Assembly (NCBI RefSeq): GCF_000368865.1
Contig: NZ_KB849727.1
Span: 62,001 to 126,000, forward strand
Source of the DNA: Acinetobacter bouvetii DSM 14964 = CIP 107468
Lineage (GTDB): Bacteria > Pseudomonadota > Gammaproteobacteria > Pseudomonadales > Moraxellaceae
DNA: 64,000 nucleotides
Direction of reading: 5' to 3'
This document shows, in pieces, positions 44,774-54,196 of the stretch. Under the pieces are notes generated by a model that was not told the origin of the DNA, made no database searches, and was given only the letters and a program-made list of their open reading frames with translations. The translations under genes and the position numbers were made by a program. Each line of letters opens with the position of its first letter. Position 1 is the first letter of the stretch.

Positions 44774-45961
44774 ATGTACACTGCCGAATTACTGGAAGAA
44801 GCGCGCCGTTTAATGTTCCATATGCTCAGTAAAGTGGTTGAATATGGCGGTTCAGATTTGTTTATTACGGCAGATTTTCCACCAAGCATTAAGCATCAGG
44901 GTTTAATGAAGCCTTTTGGACAGCAGGAACTGACAGCCGATAAAACCAAACTCTTTGCCTATAGCTTAATGAATGAGAAACAGCGTAAAGAATTTGAAAC
45001 TGAACTGGAATGCAACTTTGCTATTAGTGTGCCTAATGTATCCAGATTCCGTGTCAATGTATTTCAGCAGCAGCTGAATGTCGGCATGGTCATTCGAACC
45101 ATTACCAATGAAATTCCAAATTTTGAAAAACTTCAGCTGCCAGAATCACTGAAAAACGTGATTATGGAAAAACGCGGTCTGGTGCTCGTCGTGGGCGGTA
45201 CGGGTTCTGGCAAATCTACGTCTTTGGCCGCGATGATCGATTATAGAAATGAACACAGTGCAGGGCATATTATTACGGTTGAAGATCCTGTTGAATATGT
45301 GCATAAGCATAAAAAATCGATGATTACCCATCGTGAAGTCGGTGTAGATTGCCATTCTTGGCACAATGCTCTAAAAAATACGCTGCGTCAGGCGCCAGAT
45401 GTCATTTTGATTGGTGAGATCCGGGATACAGAAACCATGGAGCATGCGATTGCCTTTGCTGAAACAGGCCATTTATGTTTAGGGACTCTGCATTCAAATA
45501 ATGCCAATCAAACTTTAGACCGGATCATTAATTTCTTCCCGGAAGAGCGCCGGAATCAATTGCTTATGGATTTATCTTCAAATATGAAAGCGATTATTTC
45601 ACAGCGCTTAATTCGGACTGAAGATGGGAAAGGGCGGCGCGCCGCAGTGGAAATTATGCTGAATACACCGTTAGTTTCAGACTTAATTTTAAAAGGTGAA
45701 TTCCACGAGCTGAAAGCGATTATGGGCAAGTCGCGTGAGCTGGGCATGCAGACGTTTGATCAAGCTTTATTTGATTTGTATAACGATGGCGCAATTTCAT
45801 ATGAAGAGGCGCTGCGAAATGCAGACTCAATGAATGAGCTGCGTTTGCAGATTAAACTGAAAAGCCCGCGGGCAAACCCTGCGATGCAAAATACAGCGGC
45901 CGAATTCAGTATGCAGGCTGAAGAAAAAGCTGAAAGTGACGACGCGCAGCAGGCATCCTAA
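44774..45961 (+). CDS. pilU: PilT/PilU-family type IV pilus retraction ATPase, PilU-like
   Basis: The 395-residue protein shows GGSDLFITADFPPS at the N-terminus, Walker A VVGGTGSGKSTSLAAM, the Asp box ITVEDPVEYVH, Walker B LRQAPDVILIGEIRD, the His box ETGHLCLGTLHSNNANQ and the arginine region INFFPEERRNQ. The C-terminus (MQTFDQALFDLYNDGAISYEEALRNADS, in two parts) follows the PilU pattern. PilU helps PilT retract type IV pili at the inner membrane. The usual neighbour pilT is not present here, so a PilU-like paralogue is possible. Confidence 0.85.
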   Translation: MYTAELLEEARRLMFHMLSKVVEYGGSDLFITADFPPSIKHQGLMKPFGQQELTADKTKLFAYSLMNEKQRKEFETELECNFAISVPNVSRFRVNVFQQQLNVGMVIRTITNEIPNFEKLQLPESLKNVIMEKRGLVLVVGGTGSGKSTSLAAMIDYRNEHSAGHIITVEDPVEYVHKHKKSMITHREVGVDCHSWHNALKNTLRQAPDVILIGEIRDTETMEHAIAFAETGHLCLGTLHSNNANQTLDRIINFFPEERRNQLLMDLSSNMKAIISQRLIRTEDGKGRRAAVEIMLNTPLVSDLILKGEFHELKAIMGKSRELGMQTFDQALFDLYNDGAISYEEALRNADSMNELRLQIKLKSPRANPAMQNTAAEFSMQAEEKAESDDAQQAS

Positions 45962-45988
45962 TCCAGTTTTGCATATGCAATAGTCAAT

Positions 45989-46033
45989 GAAATGATTATG
46001 CAAGGCGCTTGCCGCGCTATACATAATCATTTC
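45989..46033. terminator. Long hairpin between convergent pilU and MFS genes
   Basis: GAAATGATTATG and CATAATCATTTC pair perfectly over 12 bp; the 21-base loop is GC-rich. No T-run. Confidence 0.55.
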
Positions 46034-46071
46034 GCTTAAAGATACGCTGAGTCTGATGATGCTGTCATTGG

Positions 46072-47250
46072 TTAAGATGCAGGTTGGCGGGCAACCATAA
46101 ATTTATAATATATTAGGCTGATTAAGACCAAAACGGCGCATATGCTGTAGGCGACCGCATAGCTGGTATCTGCAATGATCATGCCCAGTACAATTGAGCC
46201 AATGGCAATGCCAAGATCATAAAATGTAAAATAAGTTGAAGTGGCATGGCCAATGCGGTTTTTAGGCGAACGCTGAATAGAAATAGTCTGCAGGCAAGGC
46301 TGCGCTGAACCAAAACCCATGCCAATCAAGACAGCTGAAAATAAAAGGCCAGCTACACTGTCGATAAACGCTAAAACTGCCAAGCCAATTGAAAATAAAA
46401 TTAATGCCGGATAAACCACAGCATTCGGGCCTTTGCGGTCATATATTTTTCCTGTAATTGGACGCAGGCTCATCATTGAAATAGCAAATACGGCAAAGAA
46501 CAAGCTGGCATAAGCGAGCATGTGTTTTGATTCGGCAAAAGTCGCGATAAACGACATAATGCTGGCATAGCAAAACGAAATCATCATGGCCATTAAAGCC
46601 ACTGGCAAAGCTTTAAATTCAATAAAGTCATGAATGCTGAGCCGTTTTTTGGGAGTCTCCATAGCTGTTTTCTGATGACTTGGCAGCGGGATCAAAAAGC
46701 AAAAGATAAAGCCCAGTACGACAAAAGCGGCCAAAATGCCTGCAACTGCAGTATATGACATGCTCTGTATAAAGGTCAGCCCAATCAGCGGGCCCAGTAC
46801 AATACCTAAGTTGATGGACATCAGGAAATATCCCATGCCTTCGCCTTTGCGCTTTGCCGGAATGAAATCGTTAACGATGGGTACAGTCACAGTTGTCAAA
46901 ATGCTGAACCAAATGCCATGCAGAAAACGGATGATCATTAAAATTGTAAGGTTGTCTGCGAAGACATAAGTAAGGCTGAATAAACAGAATAAGGTTTCAG
47001 AAATATACAGCGCTTTTTTAGTGCCCAGTTTTTCTATAATTAAGCCGCTGAAGGGGCGCACGGCAATTGCAGACACCATGAATAAAGTCATGGCTAAGCC
47101 TGCCTGAGACAAGCTGCCGCCTAGTTCATTCAGGATATAAATGGGCAGGATAGTGGTTTGTGCGAAATAAAAGATGAATAAAAACAGATTATTCAACAAA
47201 CATAGAATAAACGGCTTATTCCATAAATGTTGTGCATTTACAGCGTTCAT
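46072..47250 (-). CDS. MFS transporter
   Basis: The 392-residue protein has twelve predicted membrane segments, with IEKLGTKKALY, AKRKGEGMGYFLMS and GKIYDRKGPNAVVYP as MFS loop motifs. It is similar in these loops to the MFS protein at 16476-17675, so the two belong to one subfamily. Export of an unknown compound is the likely role. No regulator gene is adjacent to this copy. Confidence 0.85.
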   Translation of the reverse strand: MNAVNAQHLWNKPFILCLLNNLFLFIFYFAQTTILPIYILNELGGSLSQAGLAMTLFMVSAIAVRPFSGLIIEKLGTKKALYISETLFCLFSLTYVFADNLTILMIIRFLHGIWFSILTTVTVPIVNDFIPAKRKGEGMGYFLMSINLGIVLGPLIGLTFIQSMSYTAVAGILAAFVVLGFIFCFLIPLPSHQKTAMETPKKRLSIHDFIEFKALPVALMAMMISFCYASIMSFIATFAESKHMLAYASLFFAVFAISMMSLRPITGKIYDRKGPNAVVYPALILFSIGLAVLAFIDSVAGLLFSAVLIGMGFGSAQPCLQTISIQRSPKNRIGHATSTYFTFYDLGIAIGSIVLGMIIADTSYAVAYSICAVLVLISLIYYKFMVARQPAS

Positions 47251-47538
47251 AAGTGACCTGAATGTATGAAATTGAACAGGCGGCTTGGCTCTTTATATAT
47301 TTTTTATACGAGCGCAGATGAGACAAACCGTCAGAAATTAAGGTTTATTATAGAAGCATATAGATGAAAAGTATAGTTATTGTAATATTTCATTGAAAAA
47401 TACTCGCATAAATTCAAAATAATTTCATTAAATTATCTTTATGTGATTATTTGTATGATTATTTAAGTTTACAATTTAAATCGCATTCTGTTGCGGATTC
47501 AGATTAATCTAAAGACATCATTGGTTTTGAGGGCAATT

Positions 47539-48396
47539 ATGATGAACTCAGATGAGCAATTGCTTTCCGCTGCACGGCCCAATACTGAATTGCCCGTGAC
47601 TGCACCGATGCCTGTGCTGTTTCTGGGGCATGGCTCTCCAATGAATGCAATTAGCGATACTGTTTTTTCGAAAACTTGGCATAAAATAGGAGAAAATCTT
47701 CAGCCAAGACCCGCTGCAATTCTGTGCATTTCTGCACATTGGCTTACACAGGGCTTCAGTGCGGTCACTGCCGCGGCGCATCCTGCGACTATTCATGATT
47801 TTGGCGGTTTTCCGCAAGCACTGTTTGATGTGCAGTATCCTGCGCAAGGCTCTCAAGCCTTGGTCAATGCCGTGAAGCATTGCGTCAGTATGGTGTCCAT
47901 TGCTGAAGATGCAGAACGCGGCATTGATCACGGCGCTTGGAGTGTGCTTGTGCATCTCTATCCGCAGGCCGATATTCCTGTTGTGCAGCTGAGTATTGAC
48001 TACAGCCAGCCAGCCGCATTTCATTATCAGTTTGGCCATCAGCTGCGGGCGCTAAGGCGTTTAGGGGTATTGATCATTGCCAGCGGCAATTTGGTGCATA
48101 ATTTAATGAAAGTTGCTTGGGATAAGCTGAATGAGCCGGTATTTGGCTATGAATGGGCGCTGGAAGCAGATGCTAAAATGAAAAATTGGCTTTTGGAAAA
48201 ACGCCATCAGCAACTGATTGAATGGGACAGGCAAGGAGAAGCCTTCAAACTGTCTATACCGACGCCGGATCATTATTACCCAATGCTGTATGCGCTGGGG
48301 CTGCAAGAAGATCCAGATGAATTGTCGCTTTTTAATGAGGCTGCAGTTGGCGGCTCGCTCAGCATGACCTCATTCCGTCTGGACTATCGAATTTGA
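47539..48396 (+). CDS. LigB-type extradiol dioxygenase, YgiD/DODA-like
   Basis: The protein (285 residues from ATG 47539) shows VLFLGHGSPMNAI, CISAHWLT, TIHDFGGFP, IDHGAWSVL and IIASGNLVHNL. The His residues of GHGSP and SAHW plus the later HGAW and LVHN positions are those of the DODA/YgiD branch of class III extradiol dioxygenases, which use Zn or Fe. E. coli YgiD opens DOPA at the 4,5 bond; the natural substrate here is unknown. GAGGG precedes two adjacent ATG codons, and I use the first. Confidence 0.87.
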   Translation: MMNSDEQLLSAARPNTELPVTAPMPVLFLGHGSPMNAISDTVFSKTWHKIGENLQPRPAAILCISAHWLTQGFSAVTAAAHPATIHDFGGFPQALFDVQYPAQGSQALVNAVKHCVSMVSIAEDAERGIDHGAWSVLVHLYPQADIPVVQLSIDYSQPAAFHYQFGHQLRALRRLGVLIIASGNLVHNLMKVAWDKLNEPVFGYEWALEADAKMKNWLLEKRHQQLIEWDRQGEAFKLSIPTPDHYYPMLYALGLQEDPDELSLFNEAAVGGSLSMTSFRLDYRI

Positions 48397-48417
48397 GTGC
48401 TGTTTTATTTTTCAGAC

Positions 48418-48449
48418 ATAAAAAATCAGCCTTTGCGGCCGATTTTTTT
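48418..48449. terminator. Terminator between ygiD-like and gcvH
   Basis: ATCAGCC and GGCCGAT pair with one mismatch, followed by T7. A-tract on the left gives partial activity on the other strand. Confidence 0.65.
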
Positions 48450-48470
48450 GCTAAATAAACACGCTGCGGA

Positions 48471-48845
48471 TTACAGGCCTGCTTCGTAATCGCTGCTGGA
48501 AAGCAATTTTTCAACATCCGCCATATTGTCTGGCTTAATTTTATAAATCCAGCCTTTGCCATAAGGCTCATCATTCACAAAATCAGGATCATCTTCTAAT
48601 GCGGCATTCACTTCTATGACTGTGCCTGAGACAGGCGCATGAATATCTGATGCTGTTTTTACAGATTCGACGACACCGGCTTGCATGCCAGCAGTAACAT
48701 GTGTGCCTGCTTCTGGCGCTTCAACGTAAACCAAGTCGCCCAATGCATCTTGTGCATGGTCAGAAATGCCAGTTACGACAAGATCACCTTCAATACGCAC
48801 CCATTCATGCGTGCTTGCATATTTCAAATCAGAAGGATGATTCAT
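48471..48845 (-). CDS. gcvH: Glycine cleavage system H protein
   Basis: The 124-residue protein is full length. It shows [20 protein letters not shown] in the N-terminal half and the lipoylation site [15 protein letters not shown] with Lys63. [16 protein letters not shown] is the standard C-terminal part. It carries the aminomethyl group on lipoyl-lysine between the P, T and L proteins. No gcvP or gcvT lies in the window, so it is separated from its partners. No glycine riboswitch is seen in the 85 bases upstream. The ATG follows AAGGAG. Confidence 0.94.
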   Translation of the reverse strand: MNHPSDLKYASTHEWVRIEGDLVVTGISDHAQDALGDLVYVEAPEAGTHVTAGMQAGVVESVKTASDIHAPVSGTVIEVNAALEDDPDFVNDEPYGKGWIYKIKPDNMADVEKLLSSSDYEAGL

Positions 48846-48930
48846 GGCTAACTCCTTAAAACTATTAAAATCATTTTTGGCATGATTTATACATGCTTTT
48901 AGCGAAAAACAAAAGAATTATCAGAATGAA

Positions 48931-49959
48931 TTAAAGATAAGGGTCTTTACGCCAGTTGCTTGGGCTGCGTCCGCTCCAGCGTTTAAATGCGCGGCTGAAA
49001 TTGGCTACATCACTGTAGCCTAACTCATCGGCAATTTGTTCAAGTGTAAAGTCTGTCCGTGACAGCAGAGAAGTGGCGTGGCGGTAACGGACTTCATCGA
49101 CCATCGTCGAAAAGGATGTTCCCTCAGCGGCCAGCTGGCGTTTTAAAGTACGGTCAGACATATGCAGGCGTTCGGCTACCGCCTCAATACTTAAATAATG
49201 CTGCTCAGAGTTTGTTAACAGGTCACGTACCCGCATTGCCAAACGGTGACGCTCGCCTAAAGCTGACAGTTCAGCCTCGCACTGGTTAATGGCGATTTGG
49301 CTGGCTATCGGGTCTGCATGCACAAGCTTATTGCCTAAATAATGCTTATCAAAACTTAGAATTAAATGAGGCTGTTCAAAGCGGAAATTATGGCGTGGAA
49401 ATTTTGCCATAAAGCGCTCAAATCCTTCGGGTTTGGGAAAATCAAAGTCAATGTCGCCAGACCCGTAATCTGTGCCTGTAATGGCTTTGCCCATGCTGAT
49501 AATGCCGAAAATTAAAGCAATGGAAATTTCAGTGCGTAACGGTTCTAAAGTGATGTCTGTTTGCAGCTGTACTGTGGCTTTGCTATCAAAAGTCGAAAAA
49601 AACAGCTGCAGAAAAGGCATGCGCAGTTGAATAAAGCGGTTGGCTAGAATCAGCGCATCCGTAATGTCATGCGCTGTCATAATGGCATAGCCAATAAAGC
49701 CATGAATGGAAATACGCATTTGCGTACCCAAATGAAAGCCTAAAGTCGGTTCGCCGGTTAAACGCAGGGCATGCTGCATTAGTTCATTCGCAACAGCAGT
49801 CGGTATGCGGTAATTAGGATCAGCCAGCTGCTCACTGTTTAAACCGAAAGGCTCAAATAATGTATGGTCATTGTAGCCCCAGCGGGATACAACATCTAAA
49901 AGCAATAATCCATAAACACCAGGAATACCTTGGTCTTGACGTAAAGAAGGTGTTTTCAT
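48931..49959 (-). CDS. AraC-family transcriptional regulator (OruR-like layout)
   Basis: The 342-residue protein has an N-terminal arabinose-binding-like domain (DUF-type, PF12625 layout) with LGFHLGTQMRISIHGFIGYA. The C-terminal AraC helix-turn-helix pair reads LSIEAVAERLHMSDRTLKRQL and LEQIADELGYSDVANFSRAF. The regulated genes are not clear; the MaoC-ABC operon upstream on the same strand is a candidate by position only. Two hairpins at 50043-50088 separate it from that operon. Confidence 0.86.
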   Translation of the reverse strand: MKTPSLRQDQGIPGVYGLLLLDVVSRWGYNDHTLFEPFGLNSEQLADPNYRIPTAVANELMQHALRLTGEPTLGFHLGTQMRISIHGFIGYAIMTAHDITDALILANRFIQLRMPFLQLFFSTFDSKATVQLQTDITLEPLRTEISIALIFGIISMGKAITGTDYGSGDIDFDFPKPEGFERFMAKFPRHNFRFEQPHLILSFDKHYLGNKLVHADPIASQIAINQCEAELSALGERHRLAMRVRDLLTNSEQHYLSIEAVAERLHMSDRTLKRQLAAEGTSFSTMVDEVRYRHATSLLSRTDFTLEQIADELGYSDVANFSRAFKRWSGRSPSNWRKDPYL

Positions 49960-50133
49960 TTGCTATCCGTTGCAGTTTTTATCTTTTTCTATTTTTCCAA
50001 AGCTATATTGGCATGAAAAAATGCGAAGGACTATTAAAATTGTTGGACAATTTAACTGTCCAGCCCGCAGTGAATCTGCGGGGCTGGCTGTGCTATAAAA
50101 TTGTTTGCAGGACATGCAGCCAATACTGTTGTT

Positions 50134-50583
50134 CTATCCCGCAAGCGGTTCTTTTTTAAAGACAATAATCTTTGTGGTTGAAATAAAAAGAACATCGCCA
50201 TGCTGATTGAGCGCCTGCGTCACATAAGTGACAATGGCACGGTCTGTTTTGCTTTTCGATGGCGCAATCGCTGTAATTTCAACTTCTACATGGAGTAAAT
50301 CGCCAGGCCGCGTAGGGCGCGGCCACCTTAAGCTGGACTCTGAACCCACTAAGCCATTGGCAACGGGAAAACATTCTGTCCATAACCGCATAGTCACTGC
50401 GGCGGTATGCCATCCGCTGGCTGCTAGACCTTGGAAAATCGGGTGATTTTTTGCCTGATCTTCATCTAAGTGAAAGACTTGCGGATCATAAGCTTGGGCA
50501 AATTGCTTGATTTCCTCCAGCGTCATTTCATATTCACGGCTAATAAAGCGGTCGCCCACTTTTATATCTTCCAAATACAGCAT
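50134..50583 (-). CDS. MaoC-like hot-dog hydratase
   Basis: The 149-residue hot-dog fold protein has the hydratase 2 motif AYDPQVFHLDED with the catalytic Asp33 and His38, then GLAASGWHTAAVTMRL and RPTRPGDLLHVEVE. This is a (R)-specific enoyl-CoA hydratase-type protein of the MaoC family. The substrate is unknown. It starts one base after the stop of the ABC exporter gene, so the two are cotranscribed. A functional link is not obvious. Confidence 0.85.
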   Translation of the reverse strand: MLYLEDIKVGDRFISREYEMTLEEIKQFAQAYDPQVFHLDEDQAKNHPIFQGLAASGWHTAAVTMRLWTECFPVANGLVGSESSLRWPRPTRPGDLLHVEVEITAIAPSKSKTDRAIVTYVTQALNQHGDVLFISTTKIIVFKKEPLAG

Positions 50584-50584
50584 G

Positions 50585-52441
50585 CTATTCCGTTCCTTTC
50601 TGTTCTTTGTTGCTTTCTTGCTCTATTAAAAAACCGCCTGTCTGCCGCTGCCATAAGTGCGCATAAATACCATTCATGGCTACCAGCTCTTCATGTGTGC
50701 CTTGCTCTGCAATTTTTCCTTGATCCAGAACAATTAAGCGGTCCATTTGCGCAATCGTCGACAGGCGGTGCGCAATGGCGATGACCGTTTTGCCGTGCAT
50801 CAAGTCATTTAAACTGGATTGAATGGCTGCTTCTACTTCAGAATCCAGAGCGCTGGTTGCTTCATCTAAGATGAGGATTGGTGCATCTTTTAAGAACACG
50901 CGGGCAATGGCAATACGCTGCCGCTGTCCTCCGGACAGTTTTACGCCTCGCTCACCGACATAGGCGTCATAGCCGGTTTTGCCCCGCAAATCGACCAGCT
51001 GAGGAATGAACTCATCAGCTTTGGCTTTTTGCACCGCTTGATACATCTCTTGATCGGTCGCATCTGGACGGCCATATTTAATGTTTTCTTCCACAGTTCG
51101 GTGCAATAAGGACGTATCTTGTGTCACCAGAGCAATATTGCGCCTTAAGCTGTCTTGGGTAACATCTTCTATATTTTGACCGTCTATTAAAATACGGCCT
51201 TGGTCGATGGTGTAAAAACGCAACAAGAGCTGAATGAGGGTTGATTTGCCTGCGCCTGAACGGCCTACAATACCGATTTTCTCCCCAGGCTTGATGGTGA
51301 TATTCAGCTGATCAAATACATTTTTAGTGCTGTAGGCAAAACTGACGTTTTCAAATTTAATTTCACCTTTGCTGACCTGAAGCTCTTTGGCATCAGGCTT
51401 GTCCTGAATGCTGATTGGGCGGCCAAGGGTTTTCATGCCATCTTGAATCGTACCGATATTTTCAAAGAGTGCGGAAGTCTGCCACATAATGAATTCAGCA
51501 ATACTGCTCAATTTTAAAATCATGGCCGTAGCAGCCGCGATCACGCCTAATTCGACTTGGCCTTGCATCCACAAATATACGGCCATGCCGATCACGCCGC
51601 CATACAGCACTATATTCAGAACGCTGATGCTGATGGAGTAGCGTGCGCCAAAGCGCATTTGTTTAAACACCGTGGCCATAAACTGCTGCATTGAACTTTT
51701 TGCATACTGGCTTTCACGTCCTGCATGCGCAAATAGCTTTACGGTTTGAATATTGGTGTAGGCATCGGTGACGCGGCCAGTCATGACCGCCCGGGCATCC
51801 GCCTGTTCATTGGAAATGCTGCTGAGCTTTGGAATAAAGTAGGAGGCGGAACAAATGAAAAGCGCCAGCCAGAGCATCAGCGGAATAATCAGCATTGGAG
51901 AAATAGAGGCTAGAACAAAACTGACCGTAATAAAATAAATGAAGACGTAAGCCAGCATGTCTCCTAAAATGATCCAGAATTCACGCACGGCTAAGGCGGT
52001 TTGCATGACTTTGGCGGAAAGGCGGCCAGCAAAATCGTTATGAAAAAAGTCTAAGCTTTGCTGCAGCAGTAAATTATGAAAGCGCCAGCGCAGCCGCATT
52101 GGAAAACTGCTGTACAGCATTTGATGCTTTACAATAGTTTGCAAACTGGAAAAAAATACATTGGCCAATAAAATACAGGTTAGAACAGTCAGGTTTTGGC
52201 TATGATTTTGCAAAAATGTCTCTGGCTGGCTTTGGCTTAGCCAATTTACAAGATCGCCAATTTTTGCATAAAGAAATGCTTCAAAACTTGCAGCTCCAGC
52301 TGTACAAAGCACCAGCAGCAATAAATAGCGTTTTACGCCGTTGGCCGCTTGCCAGACAAAGGGGAAGAATGTTTTCGGAAGCGGTTCATTCAAGCCTTTT
52401 TCGGGGTAAGGATCTACAAGCTTTTCAAACCATTTTAACAT
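50585..52441 (-). CDS. ABC exporter, fused permease-ATPase (MsbA/MDR type)
   Basis: The 618-residue half-transporter has six membrane helices in the first 330 residues and one nucleotide-binding domain. That domain carries Walker A GIVGRSGAGKSTLIQ, signature LSGGQRQRIAIAR, Walker B ILILDEATSALD and the switch AIAHRLST. It works as a homodimer exporting lipids or drugs; the substrate is not shown. It is the first gene of a two-gene unit with the MaoC-like gene. The ATG at 52441 follows a purine-rich stretch (GAAAGG). Confidence 0.9.
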   Translation of the reverse strand: MLKWFEKLVDPYPEKGLNEPLPKTFFPFVWQAANGVKRYLLLLVLCTAGAASFEAFLYAKIGDLVNWLSQSQPETFLQNHSQNLTVLTCILLANVFFSSLQTIVKHQMLYSSFPMRLRWRFHNLLLQQSLDFFHNDFAGRLSAKVMQTALAVREFWIILGDMLAYVFIYFITVSFVLASISPMLIIPLMLWLALFICSASYFIPKLSSISNEQADARAVMTGRVTDAYTNIQTVKLFAHAGRESQYAKSSMQQFMATVFKQMRFGARYSISISVLNIVLYGGVIGMAVYLWMQGQVELGVIAAATAMILKLSSIAEFIMWQTSALFENIGTIQDGMKTLGRPISIQDKPDAKELQVSKGEIKFENVSFAYSTKNVFDQLNITIKPGEKIGIVGRSGAGKSTLIQLLLRFYTIDQGRILIDGQNIEDVTQDSLRRNIALVTQDTSLLHRTVEENIKYGRPDATDQEMYQAVQKAKADEFIPQLVDLRGKTGYDAYVGERGVKLSGGQRQRIAIARVFLKDAPILILDEATSALDSEVEAAIQSSLNDLMHGKTVIAIAHRLSTIAQMDRLIVLDQGKIAEQGTHEELVAMNGIYAHLWQRQTGGFLIEQESNKEQKGTE

Positions 52442-52534
52442 AGGTTTTACCTTTCTTCTCCAATGCGGCGCTATATAAGCGTCTCATAAATTTTCAATAA
52501 TTTACAAAGTCTTAGTGTTCATGAAAATAACACG

Positions 52535-52570
52535 TAAACACATGCAAACAGCAATAAACACATGCGAACA
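52535..52570. repeat. Tandem 16-bp direct repeats before the integrase remnant
   Basis: TAAACACATGCAAACA (52535-52550) and TAAACACATGCGAACA (52555-52570) differ at one base and start 20 bases apart. TTACGCC/GGCGTAA inverted repeats follow at 52584-52615. Such arrays often bind integrase arms or excisionase. Confidence 0.6.
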
Positions 52571-52619
52571 AACTTATATTTACTTACGCCATAATAAAAA
52601 ATGTTTAAGGCGTAAATAT

Positions 52620-53520
52620 ATGGGCACTATTTCTAAAAGAACTCTATCTGACGGTACTTTGAGATATAGAGCAAAGACCCGTATTAGCCGTAAAGAGTAT
52701 CCAGTTTACAAGGAAAGTAAAACCTTTAGCACAAATAAACTTGCTGAAAAGTGGTTAAAGAAAAGAGAACTTGAGATTGAAGTTAATCCAAATGTTTACA
52801 TTCAAAAAAAGCCAACACTCCATTAATACTGTCTAATGCAATAGATCTCTATCTTGAGGAAGTTGGCGGGGCGTACACTAAATCCAAAGTAAATACGCTA
52901 AAATTAATAAAACGATTTCCGATTGGAAAAAAAGCTTTCTCTCTTGTGTGCCACAGATTTATCGGATCATGTTGTTCTAAGAAATACATATTGCCCCAAA
53001 GTAAAAGTTAGGCCTATATCGCCATCAACCATTTTGCAGGAGCTATTCCAAATAAGAACGGTGATAACACATGCATCAATCATGTGGGATGCTGAAGTAA
53101 ATATCCAAGCTTTTGACAAGGCAACTGCGCAATTGAGAAAGACTCGAAAAATTTCTGCTAGTTTATCAAGAGATAGGTTGCCAAATAATGATGAGCTAAA
53201 ACATCTGATACTATTCTTTTATGATAAATGGACGTTAAAAAAATATACACGATACCCCAATGCATTTGATTTGTATGTTGGCAATAACATCGTGCCGTCG
53301 TCAAGCTGAAATTACACGTCTTGAGTTTAGGGATTTTGATAAAGAATTTAATACATGGCAACTTCGGGATATTAAAAATCCAAATGGTTCCAAGGGGAAT
53401 TATAAGTCTTTTATCGTATCTGAGGATTGCCAGAAAGTTATTGATCTACTGATGCAACCAGATGTTAGAAAGCGGTTCAAGTCAAAAACAGAGGGGGATT
53501 TGATGCCTTTAAGATCTTAA
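52620..53520 (+). pseudogene. Fragmented phage integrase (tyrosine recombinase)
   Basis: Three reading frames in order give parts of one integrase. 52620-52826 gives the N-terminal arm-binding part (MGTISKRTLSDGTLRYRAKT...). About 52830-53260 gives the core-binding domain (...SRDRLPNNDELKHLI). 53260-53520 gives the start of the catalytic domain (CRRQAEITRLEFRDFD, IKNPNGSKGN). Arg of the first catalytic motif region (SCRRQAEITRL) is present, but the C-terminal half with the R-H-x-x-H and Tyr nucleophile is missing. At least two frameshifts plus a deletion make it inactive. It marks the edge of an old prophage or island next to the ABC exporter gene. Confidence 0.8.
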
Positions 53521-53608
53521 ACTCTTGCTGCATTTCAGCACAAGCTTGAGATGATTGAGGCGGGGGAGCCTGTAGAGGAAGATAATGATGAGATTATGAT
53601 CATAAAAG

Positions 53609-53639
53609 AATAAAAGCCCTTACTCAAAAAAGTAAGGGC
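53609..53639 (-). terminator. Terminator of yefM-yoeB
   Basis: GCCCTTACT (53616-53624) and AGTAAGGGC (53631-53639) pair perfectly; on the minus strand CTTTTATTC follows. Confidence 0.85.
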
Positions 53640-53645
53640 CTGTAT

Positions 53646-53909
53646 TCATTCGTAGTGATATCGACAAGCAATTATCGTTATCTCTGCGTCTGTTGCTGCA
53701 TAAACTAGCCTATGCTGTTCATCTATCCTTCTGCTCCAAAATCCCGATAAATCACCGAGTAGAGCTTCAGGTTTTCCAATACCTTCAAAAGGTGTGCGTT
53801 GGCATTCCTTTATGAGGCTATTGATTCGCTTGAGCGTTTTTTTGTCTTGGCTTTGCCAATATACATAATCATCCCAAGCTGAAGGGGTAAAGCTAGTCTT
53901 CCGTTTCAT
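53646..53909 (-). CDS. yoeB: YoeB-family endoribonuclease toxin
   Basis: The 87-residue protein is a complete Txe/YoeB toxin. It begins RKTSFTPSAWDDYVYWQSQDK, continues with IKECQRTPFEGIGKPEAL and FWSRRIDEQHRLVYA, and ends CRYHYE with the conserved His and Tyr. Glu of the RRIDEQHRL region, Arg and the C-terminal His/Tyr form the active site in this family. It cleaves mRNA in the ribosomal A site. Its start overlaps the end of the antitoxin gene by 17 bases, so the pair is coupled. Confidence 0.95.
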   Translation of the reverse strand: MKRKTSFTPSAWDDYVYWQSQDKKTLKRINSLIKECQRTPFEGIGKPEALLGDLSGFWSRRIDEQHRLVYAATDAEITIIACRYHYE

Positions 53910-54156
53910 CTAAAAGTTCTCTTTCGATTGCTTTAGATGCACGAAACTCTGCAATTGAGTTTGCAAGGTGTGCTGCATTCTTTGGCGAAGATATCAAATG
54001 TAATGTTTCCATTACGCTGTTGTAGTGGTCTTGACCCATGACAACCGCATGTTGACCTTCTTTGCGAGTAATAACGGCTACATCCGCATCATCAATAACT
54101 TTGTCTAAAACGGATTTTAGATTGTTACGTGCATCTGTATATGTAAATACTTGCAT
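53893..54156 (-). CDS. yefM: YefM-family antitoxin
   Basis: The protein (87 residues from ATG 54156) begins MQVFTYTDARNNLKSVLDKV and has VAVITRKEGQHAVVMGQDHY, the Phd/YefM DNA-binding and dimerisation fold. The acidic C-terminal tail (AIERELLDETED) binds the toxin. An ATG four codons upstream (54168) is in frame, but GGAG stands seven bases before 54156. The operon is autoregulated by YefM or YefM-YoeB at the TGTACA repeats just upstream. Confidence 0.94.
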   Translation of the reverse strand: MQVFTYTDARNNLKSVLDKVIDDADVAVITRKEGQHAVVMGQDHYNSVMETLHLISSPKNAAHLANSIAEFRASKAIERELLDETED

Positions 54157-54196
54157 GAAAAACTCCATATATCTGCTAAGCGAGAGTTTTAGTAGG

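Noticed and set aside
48846..48930. Glycine riboswitch before gcvH
   Set aside because: The spacer is only 85 bases and shows none of the conserved aptamer pattern.
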